From NCBI RefSeq assembly GCF_003003885.1, contig NZ_PVWN01000005.1, positions 62,001 to 126,000 of the forward strand: 64,000 bases of DNA, given 5' to 3'. The stretch comes from Chlorogloea sp. CCALA 695. GTDB taxonomy: Bacteria; Cyanobacteriota; Cyanobacteriia; Cyanobacteriales; Chroococcidiopsidaceae. The position numbers were made by a program, and so were the translations under genes. The notes under the pieces are model-generated. The model was not told the origin of the DNA and made no database searches. It saw only the letters and a list, made by a program, of their open reading frames with translations. Below are positions 1-8,134 of the stretch, piece after piece (the first letter of the stretch is position 1; every line of letters begins with the position of its first letter).

Positions 1-486
1 AAAATAACATTGGAATGGGTGGAAGAAGGTCGCAACCGTTCTCAAACCTTTTCTTTTGACAAACCAAACGAGCCACCAATCCGTATTGGTAGAGATGAAA
101 GTCAGTGCGATGTCATTGTCAAAGATCCAGCAAAAACTATTTCAGGCTTACACGTAGAAATAGTTTTTGACGTAGCAAGACATATTTTTTACCTGCGTAA
201 TCTTACTAAAAATAGGGACAAACCAAACCCTGCTTGGGTAAACGGGCAAAAAGTTGTGGGAAAAGACGTTGTTCTCTCTCGTCGCGCCATGATTCAACTG
301 GGCAAGATCACACTGACAGCAAATGTTACTTCCGATGCGCCGGAAGATGTACCTGTAAACGGATTAAAATGCCATGTCTGCAATCATATTTCTCCCCAGG
401 CAAGTTTGTCTCTAGTGTGTCAGTGGTGCGGAACTTCCTTAGCTTCAGCGCCAACGGCTGTTTACTTTCCCAACGAAAAACCCTAG
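1..486 (+). CDS. FHA domain protein with C-terminal zinc ribbon (5' end cut by window)
   Basis: The protein binds phosphothreonine peptides through an N-terminal FHA domain (IRIGRDESQCDVIV, then a GLHVEI strand and WVNGQKV), then ends in a CxxC...CxxC zinc ribbon (CHVCNH ... CQWCG). The frame is open to base 1. A TTG at base 10 could be called as a start, but the first codons read KITLEW, which lines up with MEIQLSW at the start of the next FHA protein. The true ATG therefore probably lies just outside the window. It lies 30 bases upstream of the second FHA gene and probably shares its operon. Its signalling partner is unknown; FHA proteins usually work with Ser/Thr kinases. Confidence 0.7.
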   Translation, partial: KITLEWVEEGRNRSQTFSFDKPNEPPIRIGRDESQCDVIVKDPAKTISGLHVEIVFDVARHIFYLRNLTKNRDKPNPAWVNGQKVVGKDVVLSRRAMIQLGKITLTANVTSDAPEDVPVNGLKCHVCNHISPQASLSLVCQWCGTSLASAPTAVYFPNEKP

Positions 487-516
487 TTAAATCTTTGCAC
501 TAAATACAGAAGCCTG

Positions 517-2520
517 ATGGAAATTCAATTAAGCTGGGAAGACCCCACTTCCGGGGAGTTATTTGAACCACGTTTATCTGCGCCGATCGCTTTTGGTAGA
601 GAAGCAGGTCAAATTCCGCCAACGATTAACGATGAGCAAGTCTCGCCGATTATTCTTGCTAGTAAGCAAGTTTCACGCTTTCATGCCTTAATTACCGTCA
701 ATAACGGGCAACTAACCATTGAAGATCGTAGCGCCAACGGTACTTTAATAAATGGACTTCGCATCACGCAATCAAGTCGTCCCCTAAATAGTGGCGATAC
801 CATTAAACTAGGCGCTTACGAAATTACCGTTACTATTGAGTCGATGGTAAATAATGTTGAGGCGACAGAAGTTGTCCTCACCGACCCTTCGGCAACAGAA
901 TTTATAGTTCCGTCTTCAACCATTGTCTTTAATCCAGAAACAGACATTTTAGAAGCTCAAGCTAGTATCCCGCAGGAAATAAGCATTCCTGGTCGTGCTT
1001 TTCCCCCAGCGTGTTTTGCTGCTGAGAGAGTATCTATTGCCGATATAAATGCCGCCGGATTGCCTATTGAAGAAAGCGACTATGTAGGCTTGGGCGCGGG
1101 GATGGGTAGTTTTACTTGGGCTGATACAATGCGCTGCTTCGGCGTAAAAGCCGAGCAAATTGTGATTTTAGGGATTGAGAAAAAGCCCTACGGTCGCTAT
1201 CAACGTTTATGCCAAAACTCGCAAATTCCCTCCCACGAACGGCTGCGCTCCGGTTCTGACTCTTGCCCAGACAATATTTGGGGTTGGCCGGGCTATGCTT
1301 GGCGAGAGTCGTTTAAAGAGTTTTTTAGAGGACAAGTTAGTTCGTCAATTAAGCATCTGTGGCAAGTATTTTCTGAGCCAGTGTTAGCCGATACTTATAC
1401 GCCCAAATCCGGCGATGTATTTGCCTCGGTAGACCGAGAAGCGGCGCGAATTGGCTGGGAAAAAATGTTACGTTACGGTCGCTTTCGGGCAATTCGTAAA
1501 ACTGAAGATGGGCGTTATGTTATTGCTTATTCTCGCACTCAAGGCGATCGCCAAGATCACCGCTTTTTAATTACTCGTTACATCCACATGGCTCCCGGCT
1601 ATCCAGCAATTAAGTTTTTACCAGACTTGCAAGCCTACCGGGAAAAGTACCGCGATTTTAAATCAGTAGTCAATGCTTACGAAGAACACGAACACGTCTA
1701 CAAGCAATTAATTAGCAAAGGTGGGAGCATTATTGTCAGAGGTAGAGGCATTGTTGCTTCTCGAATTATTCAGCGCGTATCAGAAATTCGCCGCCAAAAC
1801 CCTAAAGTAACAGTTTTGCATTTAATGCGATCTCCCAAACCTGAAGGTAACAAATTTGGAGTCGCCCAACGTAAAACCGAAAATCAGTGGGAATTTCAGC
1901 CCTACAACTGGCCCAAAGGTACGTGGGGGGGTGATATGAAGAAACGCTTAGAAGAAGGCAGTCCCGTCGAACGCCAGCGCTTGCTCACCGATTGGGGCGG
2001 CACTACTACCGCCGACCGCTCCGACTGGAAGCAAATTGTTAGTAAAGGATTACAAGAAGGGTGGTATGCGATCGCATTTGGGAAAGTAAATAGAGTCGAG
2101 CAAGACGATCAAGGGCGTTTAGTTACTTACTTAGAAAGCAGCAATATCAAGGGCGAAAGCAAGCTCAATGCCGACTTTATTATCGACTCTACAGGACTTG
2201 AAGCCAAACCCTCAGAAAGTCCTTTTCTCAACGATTTAGTTACTCATTACAGCTTACCGCTCAACCCCCTCGGACGGCTTTCCGTCGCTAATGACTTTGA
2301 GCTTGTAGAGATGCGAAACGATCGCGCGCGGATGTATGCAGCCGGGGTAATGACTCTCGGCGGCCCCTATGCTCCCGTAGATACATTTTTAGGGTTGCAG
2401 TACGCGGCGCAGTGCGCGGCGGATGGTTTAGCGAGAAATCGCGCGCCAAAAGCAAGCCGTCTCAATGGTTTGGGTTCTTTCATTCAATGGATCAAGTGGG
2501 CAACTAATCAAACACCATGA
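517..2520 (+). CDS. FHA domain fused to FAD/NAD(P)-binding oxidoreductase-like protein
   Basis: This is a 667-residue fusion. Residues about 20-110 form an FHA domain (FGRE, SRFHALI near residue 53, NGT near residue 74). From about residue 190 a dinucleotide-binding fold begins (GLGAGMGSF), with further Rossmann-type stretches (GGSIIVRGRGIVASRII; DFIIDSTGLE) and a flavoprotein-like end (MYAAGVMTLGGPYAP). It resembles flavin monooxygenase or amine-oxidase-type folds, but no substrate can be named. The phosphopeptide reader suggests that the enzyme is recruited or switched by Ser/Thr phosphorylation (inference). Its stop codon overlaps the start of the next gene by 4 bases (ATGA), indicating translational coupling. 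Confidence 0.7.
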   Translation: MEIQLSWEDPTSGELFEPRLSAPIAFGREAGQIPPTINDEQVSPIILASKQVSRFHALITVNNGQLTIEDRSANGTLINGLRITQSSRPLNSGDTIKLGAYEITVTIESMVNNVEATEVVLTDPSATEFIVPSSTIVFNPETDILEAQASIPQEISIPGRAFPPACFAAERVSIADINAAGLPIEESDYVGLGAGMGSFTWADTMRCFGVKAEQIVILGIEKKPYGRYQRLCQNSQIPSHERLRSGSDSCPDNIWGWPGYAWRESFKEFFRGQVSSSIKHLWQVFSEPVLADTYTPKSGDVFASVDREAARIGWEKMLRYGRFRAIRKTEDGRYVIAYSRTQGDRQDHRFLITRYIHMAPGYPAIKFLPDLQAYREKYRDFKSVVNAYEEHEHVYKQLISKGGSIIVRGRGIVASRIIQRVSEIRRQNPKVTVLHLMRSPKPEGNKFGVAQRKTENQWEFQPYNWPKGTWGGDMKKRLEEGSPVERQRLLTDWGGTTTADRSDWKQIVSKGLQEGWYAIAFGKVNRVEQDDQGRLVTYLESSNIKGESKLNADFIIDSTGLEAKPSESPFLNDLVTHYSLPLNPLGRLSVANDFELVEMRNDRARMYAAGVMTLGGPYAPVDTFLGLQYAAQCAADGLARNRAPKASRLNGLGSFIQWIKWATNQTP

Positions 2521-2957
2521 CACCTATTTTATTTGGACGTTGGCAAACTCGGATATTTCTCCTTGCTACAATTGGATTAATTGTCAGCTTACCTTTTGCT
2601 TTGGGCATTATTGGGCCCACTCCCGACGGTAATTTTCACCCGATTTTCTTTTGGGTAGTATTTTGGGTAGGGGTTTTAGGCTTGCTGTGGGACATCCTGT
2701 ACAACTATTTGCAACAGTATTTGTGGGATCACGATTGGCCCGGTGCGTTTCAATTTTTTGCCTGCATTGCCGAAGGTATTGTTTTAGGGTTGCTACTTAA
2801 GTTTGTTGGCTTACCTTTTGTAGTCCGCGATGTATTTAACCTGCCTTGGTTTATCGTTCATTATACGGCGGTTTCTATAGTCGCTTATTTCTTATCTTGG
2901 ACTGTTATGCGAATATTATTTCCCCGGTGGCGCTTTAGAGGCGGTAAATGGGTTTGA
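2517..2957 (+). CDS. Small polytopic membrane protein, unknown function
   Basis: This 146-residue protein has about four hydrophobic segments (around residues 10-32, 42-62, 78-100 and 110-132) and a basic tail (FPRWRFRGGKWV). I do not recognise the family. It overlaps the FHA-oxidoreductase gene by ATGA, so the two are made together, and it could be a membrane anchor or partner for that protein (inference). A perfect hairpin with a T-run follows 26 bases downstream and probably ends the operon. Confidence 0.6.
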   Translation: MTPILFGRWQTRIFLLATIGLIVSLPFALGIIGPTPDGNFHPIFFWVVFWVGVLGLLWDILYNYLQQYLWDHDWPGAFQFFACIAEGIVLGLLLKFVGLPFVVRDVFNLPWFIVHYTAVSIVAYFLSWTVMRILFPRWRFRGGKWV

Positions 2958-2983
2958 AAGTTTATTTTTGATCTTCTTTGTAG

Positions 2984-3010
2984 AGACGTTGCAGTGCAAC
3001 GTCTTTATTT
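2984..3010 (+). terminator. Rho-independent terminator made from a dispersed palindrome
   Basis: Arms AGACGTTGCA (2984-2993) and TGCAACGTCT (2995-3004) are perfect complements around one G, followed by TTATTTTTT. It sits just after the FHA operon. The same palindrome core recurs at 12376-12406, so this is also a copy of a dispersed repeat. Confidence 0.7.
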
Positions 3011-3126
3011 TTTCGCTGATATGTTAAGAAACCTTAACTATATTAAAGTTTTTAGACTTTTATGTGTAGAGCTGCAAGCAACCTGATAAATTTAATGTTA
3101 TCAGTACATTTACTTAAAAGTCTTTT

Positions 3127-3231
3127 ATGAAACCTACACAACAATCAACTAACTTAGGCTCCACAATAGCTATGGGCGTTGCAGTGGCTTTAACAAGTGT
3201 CAGTATTATTACAATCATGTCCGCTTTTTAG
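3127..3231 (+). CDS. 34-residue hydrophobic mini-protein, unknown
   Basis: An ATG-started frame encodes MKPTQQSTNLG followed by one hydrophobic stretch (GVAVALTSVSIITIM) ending SAF. The size and layout (short polar N-terminus, one membrane helix) fit small thylakoid or membrane subunits of cyanobacteria, but I do not recognise it as any named PetX, PsbX or Ndh small subunit. A strong hairpin terminator begins 38 bases after its stop, which supports it as an independent transcript. The ribosome site is weak. It could still be a chance ORF. Confidence 0.45.
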   Translation: MKPTQQSTNLGSTIAMGVAVALTSVSIITIMSAF

Positions 3232-3268
3232 GACTAAATCAATCTAATAGTTTTAATATTACTTTACA

Positions 3269-3301
3269 ATACCTTCTCATGAATGAGAAGGTATATTTTT
3301 T
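3269..3301 (+). terminator. Strong Rho-independent terminator
   Basis: Arms ATACCTTCTCAT (3269-3280) and ATGAGAAGGTAT (3283-3294) are perfect complements separated by GA, followed by an ATTTTTT run. It follows the 34-residue ORF and lies before the convergent PHP gene. Confidence 0.7.
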
Positions 3302-3319
3302 GGAGAAATCCAAGCATGA

Positions 3320-4012
3320 TTAAAGACGCTGAAGTAAGTTGCGTCCGTGAGTATCTGTTCCGCAGGTACTTAACAAATTATGAATAGCAGCAAGGTTTTG
3401 TACTTGTTGCGTTTCGGTGGGGCTAGGTTTCCAAGGATTGGGATTATTGTAGGCATAGTAAGTTTCTACCCCATCAATACCTAATTGGGCTACAGCCGGG
3501 ATCAAATCGAAGTGAGACTTCTTATAACGTGCTGGGTGAGCGAGGACTGCAAGCCCTCCCGCTTGGTGAATAGAATCAATAACATTCTCCGCTTGATAAC
3601 CCTCTCCTTTGACAGCGCCTCTTTGCAAATAAGGTTGTAAGCTAGGGTGTGATGGTTCAAAGCCATAGCCCAGAATATGTACTTCAACATTCAAAATCCG
3701 GGCATTAATTTCTACCCCACTCCAAAGTTGTGGCGCGGGTTTGTCGGTTTGGGGGTGACTCCATTTCCAATCTTCTAAATAACGTTGCGCCGTTTTATAG
3801 CCTAAAATAGTATGGTGATCGGTAATGGCTAAAGCTTGTAAACCAATAGCAATAGCGCGATCTATTAATTCTTCCGGCTGAAATTTGCCATCAGAATATA
3901 CCGTGTGCATATGAAAGTTAAACCTGTAAGGACAACTTTCAGCATCAATAGTTGTAAAAACTTGCTGCAAACATTGAATTGAAGTAGAAGTTCGGGCAAA
4001 ATTCACCGCCAT
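3320..4012 (-). CDS. PHP domain metal-dependent phosphoesterase
   Basis: This 230-residue protein carries the PHP metal-binding signature: FNFHMHTVYSDG near residue 31, ITDHHTILGY, VLAHPARYKK and the closing CGTDTHG. PHP proteins hydrolyse phosphoesters using two or three metals. The stand-alone short form resembles 3',5'-nucleotide bisphosphate phosphatases, but the substrate is not settled by sequence. It is transcribed divergently from acetate kinase across a 306-base spacer and convergent to the small ORF at 3127. The start chosen gives an unforced N-terminus; no signal peptide is seen. Confidence 0.8.
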   Translation of the reverse strand: MAVNFARTSTSIQCLQQVFTTIDAESCPYRFNFHMHTVYSDGKFQPEELIDRAIAIGLQALAITDHHTILGYKTAQRYLEDWKWSHPQTDKPAPQLWSGVEINARILNVEVHILGYGFEPSHPSLQPYLQRGAVKGEGYQAENVIDSIHQAGGLAVLAHPARYKKSHFDLIPAVAQLGIDGVETYYAYNNPNPWKPSPTETQQVQNLAAIHNLLSTCGTDTHGRNLLQRL

Positions 4013-4318
4013 AACCGCCTCTGAAGGAATAAATACCTCCCTCTACTAGCTCTAACACTCTGCTTTTGAGCAAAGATTGGTGGGGTAATTAGCCGCCACC
4101 CAACAAGTGCATTGCAAACCTTTGTGGCAAAGGCTAAATACAAATAACTAAGTTATCTGAAAACGCGAAGTCAAGTATTAGGGTAAAGGTTTATATATTT
4201 TAATAACTATATCTATTCTAAGAGGTTTCGTAAGCAACTTCTGAGGATAGATGCAAAAAATTGTCAGCCCCAATACTCTGCTCTCGTTATAGGGAGGAGT
4301 TTTAAGCTAAATAAAAAT
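4013..4318. other. Divergent promoter spacer, PHP gene / acetate kinase
   Basis: This 306-base AT-rich spacer lies between two divergent genes. No gene, RNA or clear repeat is seen. The end nearest acetate kinase has a purine-rich ribosome site (GGGAGGAG, about 4290-4297). Confidence 0.5.
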
Positions 4319-5527
4319 ATGAAAATATTAGTATTAAACGCAGGTTCTAGCAGTCAAAAAAGTTGTTTGTATCAAATAGACGATAATTTACCAGATTTGC
4401 CTTTAAAGCCATTATGGTCAGCAAAAATTGACTGGACTTACTCCAAAGGGATAGCAAAGCTTAAAGTTAAAAGTAATAAAGGAGAATTGATAGAAGAATT
4501 ATCAAGTAGCGATCGCATGGCGGTAATGTCTTGTCTGCTCGATAGTTTATACAAAGGCGAGACGCAAGTAATTGATAATTTATCAGAAATTAATATTGTC
4601 GGTCATCGGGTAGTACACGGCGGCGAACATTACCGAGAAGCTACGATAATTACACAAGCAGTAATTGATGCAATTTCTCGTCTTGCTAGTTTTGCACCTG
4701 TCCACAATCCGGTTAATTTAGAAGGAATTACCGCTATTGAACAAATATTACCCGATGTGCCGCAAGTAGCAGTATTTGATACAGCTTTTCATAGCCAATT
4801 ACCAGCAATGGCGGCGGTTTATCCAATACCTTATGTATTTTTTGAGCAAGGTATTCGCCGCTATGGGTTTCACGGGATTAATCATGAATATTGCGCCCAT
4901 CGTACTGCTCAATTGTTGAATAAAGATATAGAGTCATTGCGATTAATTACTTGTCATTTGGGTAATGGCTGCTCAATTGCGGCGATTCGCGGTGGAATTA
5001 GTATTGATACAACAATGGGGTTTACGCCTTTAGATGGGTTAATGATGGGTAGCCGCTCCGGTAGTGTCGATCCAGGGATTTTAATTCATCTACTGCGACA
5101 AGGTTATGACGCGGATAAGTTAGACGAAATGCTAAATATTGCTTCTGGATTAAAGGGTATTTCTGGTTTGTCTAACGATATGCGCCAGATTATTACAGCT
5201 AAAAAAGATAATTATCGCGCGGGGTTAGCTTTTGATATGTACGTGAAGTCGCTTTGTCAGCATATAGGCGCTATGTTAGTTACTTTAGGGGGCGTAGACG
5301 CGATCGCATTTACGGGCGGTGTGGGAGAATATCAGCCGCCGATAAGAGCCGCCGCTTGCGAAGCACTGGCATTTATGGGCATAAAAATTGACCCTGATAA
5401 AAATGCCGATTCGCCAATTGATACAGATATCGCTACCAATGATTCTAATGCAAGGGTTTTAGTTATTGAAGCTCAAGAAGATTGGGCGATCGCAAGTCAA
5501 TGTTGGCAACTAGCTAAAGGGCAATAA
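4319..5527 (+). CDS. ackA: Acetate kinase
   Basis: Acetate kinase interconverts acetate plus ATP and acetyl phosphate plus ADP in the cytosol. The 402-residue protein is full length and carries the family motifs in order: NAGSSSQKSC at the start, GHRVVHGGEHY, YGFHGINHEY, CHLGNGCSIAAI, DTTMGFTPLDGLMMGSRSG and AFTGGVGEY. It stands alone with no phosphotransacetylase next to it in this window. In cyanobacteria it supports fermentative acetate release in the dark. The upstream GGGAGGAG fits the ATG at 4319. Confidence 0.95.
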   Translation: MKILVLNAGSSSQKSCLYQIDDNLPDLPLKPLWSAKIDWTYSKGIAKLKVKSNKGELIEELSSSDRMAVMSCLLDSLYKGETQVIDNLSEINIVGHRVVHGGEHYREATIITQAVIDAISRLASFAPVHNPVNLEGITAIEQILPDVPQVAVFDTAFHSQLPAMAAVYPIPYVFFEQGIRRYGFHGINHEYCAHRTAQLLNKDIESLRLITCHLGNGCSIAAIRGGISIDTTMGFTPLDGLMMGSRSGSVDPGILIHLLRQGYDADKLDEMLNIASGLKGISGLSNDMRQIITAKKDNYRAGLAFDMYVKSLCQHIGAMLVTLGGVDAIAFTGGVGEYQPPIRAAACEALAFMGIKIDPDKNADSPIDTDIATNDSNARVLVIEAQEDWAIASQCWQLAKGQ

Positions 5528-5628
5528 ATTATAGTTATTACCGATGCTTTCATTGTTTCTAACCACTATCTAAGCAGCACGGAAAAGATAATTGCTAGGC
5601 TATTTACTAACGTTGCCAAAATAAACTC

Positions 5629-7017
5629 ATGTGTACTCAAGAGTTGTTAAAGCTAGAGTTGTTTCAAGTATTGCCCCCAGAACGGCTAAATTGGGTGTGC
5701 GATCACGCTGAAGCTATTGACTTGAAAGCGCAAGAAGTATTAGTCCGCGAAGGTGACGCAGCGCTAGGCTTTTTGATTTTGACCAAGGGACGAATTGGGG
5801 TAACTCGCTACAGTGACGGTGTGGAAATGCCCATCGGACAGCACGAAGCACCAGCATTTTTTGGCGAAACGCAGATTCTTACAGGTGAAGTTGTCCCTGT
5901 GACGCTGCGAAGTTTTACTGATTGTCGGTTGTATCGACTCAAAGAGGAGGATTTTTTAAGCTTATTGCACGAGTGTCGCGCCTTTGAAAAAATTATCTTT
6001 CAAACTGTAACAGTGAGATCGCGCGGTTTAGAATCTTTTATCCGCAGCCGAGAAAAAATGGCAGCATTGGGAACTTTGGCGGCGGGACTTGCTCACGAAC
6101 TCAACAACCCCGCCGCCGCCCTTGTCCGCGCCCTTAAAGACGTAACTCCGGCTTTGATCGAGTTGCAACGCATGAATTTGGTAACAGGACAAGCAGGGCT
6201 TAGGGAAGCAGAAATTGAGCAATGGATCGGGGAGCGCGATCGCGGTTATGAGGCAATTGTTAATAAGCTTGTCGATCCTGTAACAATAGGAGATCGTGAA
6301 GATGAGCTTTTAACTTGGCTTGAAGACTACGGGATTGAAGATGCTTGGAATTTGGCAACACCTTTAGCGGAGGCGGGAGTTGAGATTAAAACTTTAGAAC
6401 AATTAACTTCTCCTTGGCGCAACGACTCTGGCGAACTGCGAGAAATGGGCGTGCGTTGGTTGGGGTTATCCTTTGAAGTCATGTCAACAATTAAAGGCGG
6501 TTTACGCAGTGCAGAACGAATTTCTGAACTGGTGCAGTCGATGAAATCTTACTCTTATCTCGACCAAGGAGCGCAACAACTTGTAGATGTACATCAAGGA
6601 ATTGAAGATACAATTCGGCTGTTTTCCGGCAAGTTAAAACAAGGCATTACAGTAAAAAGGTCGTATGACGACACAGTTCCCCAAATTTTGGTGTATGGGA
6701 GTGAACTAAATCAAGTATGGACAAATCTAATTGATAATGCCATTGATGCTATGGATAACAAAGGTATTCTCGAACTAACAACCAAAAATAAAGGCGATCG
6801 CCTAGTTGTAACTATTACCGATTCAGGATCGGGAATTTCGGTGGAGATGCGATCGCGGATTTTTGAGCCATTTTTTACTACAAAACCCGTAGGTAAAGGT
6901 ACAGGACTAGGTTTAGATATGGTACGGCGCATTGTCGAAAATCGACATCATGGTTCAATTTCTCTAGACTCTAACCCTGGTAGAACTACCTTTAGCGTGT
7001 GTCTGCCTTTGCATTAA
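5629..7017 (+). CDS. Sensor histidine kinase with N-terminal cyclic-nucleotide-binding-type domain
   Basis: This 462-residue soluble kinase has a cNMP-binding/CRP-like beta barrel at about residues 10-125 (GDAALGFLILTKGRIGV ... FFGETQILTGE). The HisKA helix has phosphoaccepting His in LAAGLAHELNNPAAALV near residue 155. An insert follows, then the HATPase domain (WTNLIDNAIDAM, DSGSGI, FFTTKPVGKGTGLGLDMVRRI). It has no membrane segment and no receiver domain, so it passes phosphate to an unlinked response regulator. Whether it binds cAMP, cGMP or another ligand is unknown. The HELNNP form of the H-box is typical of the HisKA group that includes NtrB-like kinases. Confidence 0.85.
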   Translation: MCTQELLKLELFQVLPPERLNWVCDHAEAIDLKAQEVLVREGDAALGFLILTKGRIGVTRYSDGVEMPIGQHEAPAFFGETQILTGEVVPVTLRSFTDCRLYRLKEEDFLSLLHECRAFEKIIFQTVTVRSRGLESFIRSREKMAALGTLAAGLAHELNNPAAALVRALKDVTPALIELQRMNLVTGQAGLREAEIEQWIGERDRGYEAIVNKLVDPVTIGDREDELLTWLEDYGIEDAWNLATPLAEAGVEIKTLEQLTSPWRNDSGELREMGVRWLGLSFEVMSTIKGGLRSAERISELVQSMKSYSYLDQGAQQLVDVHQGIEDTIRLFSGKLKQGITVKRSYDDTVPQILVYGSELNQVWTNLIDNAIDAMDNKGILELTTKNKGDRLVVTITDSGSGISVEMRSRIFEPFFTTKPVGKGTGLGLDMVRRIVENRHHGSISLDSNPGRTTFSVCLPLH

Positions 7018-7061
7018 TAAATTTAGCTTGACACTTTTACTTAAAATTTATTAATATCAAG

Positions 7062-7077
7062 TTAACGTTAACGTCAA
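7062..7077. promoter_or_regulatory. Probable MerR operator in the merR promoter
   Basis: The 16-mer TTAACGTTAACGTCAA lies directly after a good promoter (TTGACA 7028-7033, 18-base gap, TAATAT 7052-7057). Its exact reverse complement occurs at 7502-7517 before the alcohol dehydrogenase gene. The inner GTTAACGTTAAC is itself a palindrome. The position at the likely start site suggests autorepression (inference). Confidence 0.6.
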
Positions 7078-7107
7078 TGTTGTTGACGAAGTAAAGTGAC
7101 TGACAAA

Positions 7108-7485
7108 ATGCGGATTGGAGAACTATCACAAATTGCTGGGGTAACTCCTCGAACAATTCGCTACTACGAAAACTTAGGGCTATTAAGTCCTAACGAGCGG
7201 GAAGGTAAGGGCTTTAGATATTACAGCCAAACTGAGCTTGCCAAACTGCAAAAAATTGATTGTTTAAAGTCATTAGGGCTGACACTAGAAGAAATTACCA
7301 CCTTTATTGACTTGTATTTTCAAGATTCTACAGATATAAGAGGTAAACAAAAGGTACTAGAAATCCTGCAATTTCATCTCAAAGAAACCGATGAAAAGAT
7401 TGCCGCCTTAGAAGATTTTCGCTCAGACTTAAAAGCAAATATCTTAAAAATTCAACAGCAAATTCAAGAACTTAGCAGCCAGTAA
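7108..7485 (+). CDS. MerR-family regulator, AdhR-like
   Basis: It has an N-terminal winged helix (MRIGELSQIAGVTPRTIRYY, then ENLGLLSP, RYYS) and a C-terminal dimer coiled coil (residues about 75-122). Counting from ATG 7108, Cys is residue 52 (KIDCLKSLG). From memory, AdhR-type MerR regulators sense aldehydes by alkylation of a single Cys at about this place; this is the only Cys in the protein. A GTG at 7096 is an alternative start that adds four residues. It heads an operon-like run with alcohol dehydrogenase, aldo/keto reductase and flavin oxidoreductase genes, the expected target set for a carbonyl-stress regulator. Confidence 0.8.
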   Translation: MRIGELSQIAGVTPRTIRYYENLGLLSPNEREGKGFRYYSQTELAKLQKIDCLKSLGLTLEEITTFIDLYFQDSTDIRGKQKVLEILQFHLKETDEKIAALEDFRSDLKANILKIQQQIQELSSQ

Positions 7486-7501
7486 TTTTTTTAAAAGCAA
7501 A

Positions 7502-7517
7502 TTGACGTTAACGTTAA
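7502..7517. promoter_or_regulatory. Second copy of the probable MerR operator
   Basis: TTGACGTTAACGTTAA is the exact reverse complement of the site at 7062-7077. It lies 23 bases upstream of the adh start and carries a -35-like TTGAC, as MerR-activated promoters often do. No convincing -10 box is seen. Confidence 0.6.
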
Positions 7518-7540
7518 GATTAACAAAAGGTAAAGGATCA

Positions 7541-8121
7541 ATGAAGGCATTTGAGATTCAAAATAGCTTTGGGTTAGATGCTCTAAAGCTAATAGAACGA
7601 CCCGATCCGAGTCCAAGATACGGACAAGTGTTAATTAAATTGCGGGTAGTTTCCTTAAATTACCGAGATTTGATGGTAGTAAAGGGTTTATACAATCCCA
7701 ACATACCTTTGCCTTTAATTTCTTTTTCGGACGAGGTAGGGGAAGTTGTAGCGCTGGGTGAAGGAGTAACGCGAAAAGTAGGCGATCGCGTAGCGGGGAT
7801 ATTTTTTCAGGAGAAGTGGGCGGCGCGGGAACTTTGAACGAGTCATTAAAAGCGGTTAATTATGGCGGACAAATTAGTTTAATTGGCGTTTTGACAAGTG
7901 GGAAAGGTGAAATTAGTACCGGAGCCATTTTGATGAAAAACGTGAGAGTGCAGGGCATTTATGTAGGCTCTAGAGAGATGTTTGAGGATATGAATAGAGC
8001 GATCGCCTTGCACAAAATTCGTCCAATATGCGACCGCGTATTTCCTTTAGAGTCTGTTAGATACGCCTTGAAATATATGGAAACTGGCGCGCACTTCGGC
8101 AAAATTTGTATTCAACTTTAA
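7541..8121 (+). pseudogene. NAD(P)-dependent zinc-type alcohol dehydrogenase, internal deletion plus frameshift
   Basis: The first part (ATG 7541 after AAAGGATC) reads as the N-terminal GroES-like domain of the MDR alcohol dehydrogenase family up to GDRVAGIFFQ. The reading frame then runs into a stop at 7835-7837. In a second frame from about 7813 it resumes as EVGGAGTLNESLKAV ... GKICIQL, the C-terminal end of the same family. Family members have about 335 residues; here about 160 central residues, including the dinucleotide-binding Rossmann core, are missing and the frame changes at the junction. The product cannot be a working enzyme. It lies between its MerR regulator and an intact aldo/keto reductase. 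Confidence 0.85.
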
Positions 8122-8134
8122 TAGGAGAAAATCA

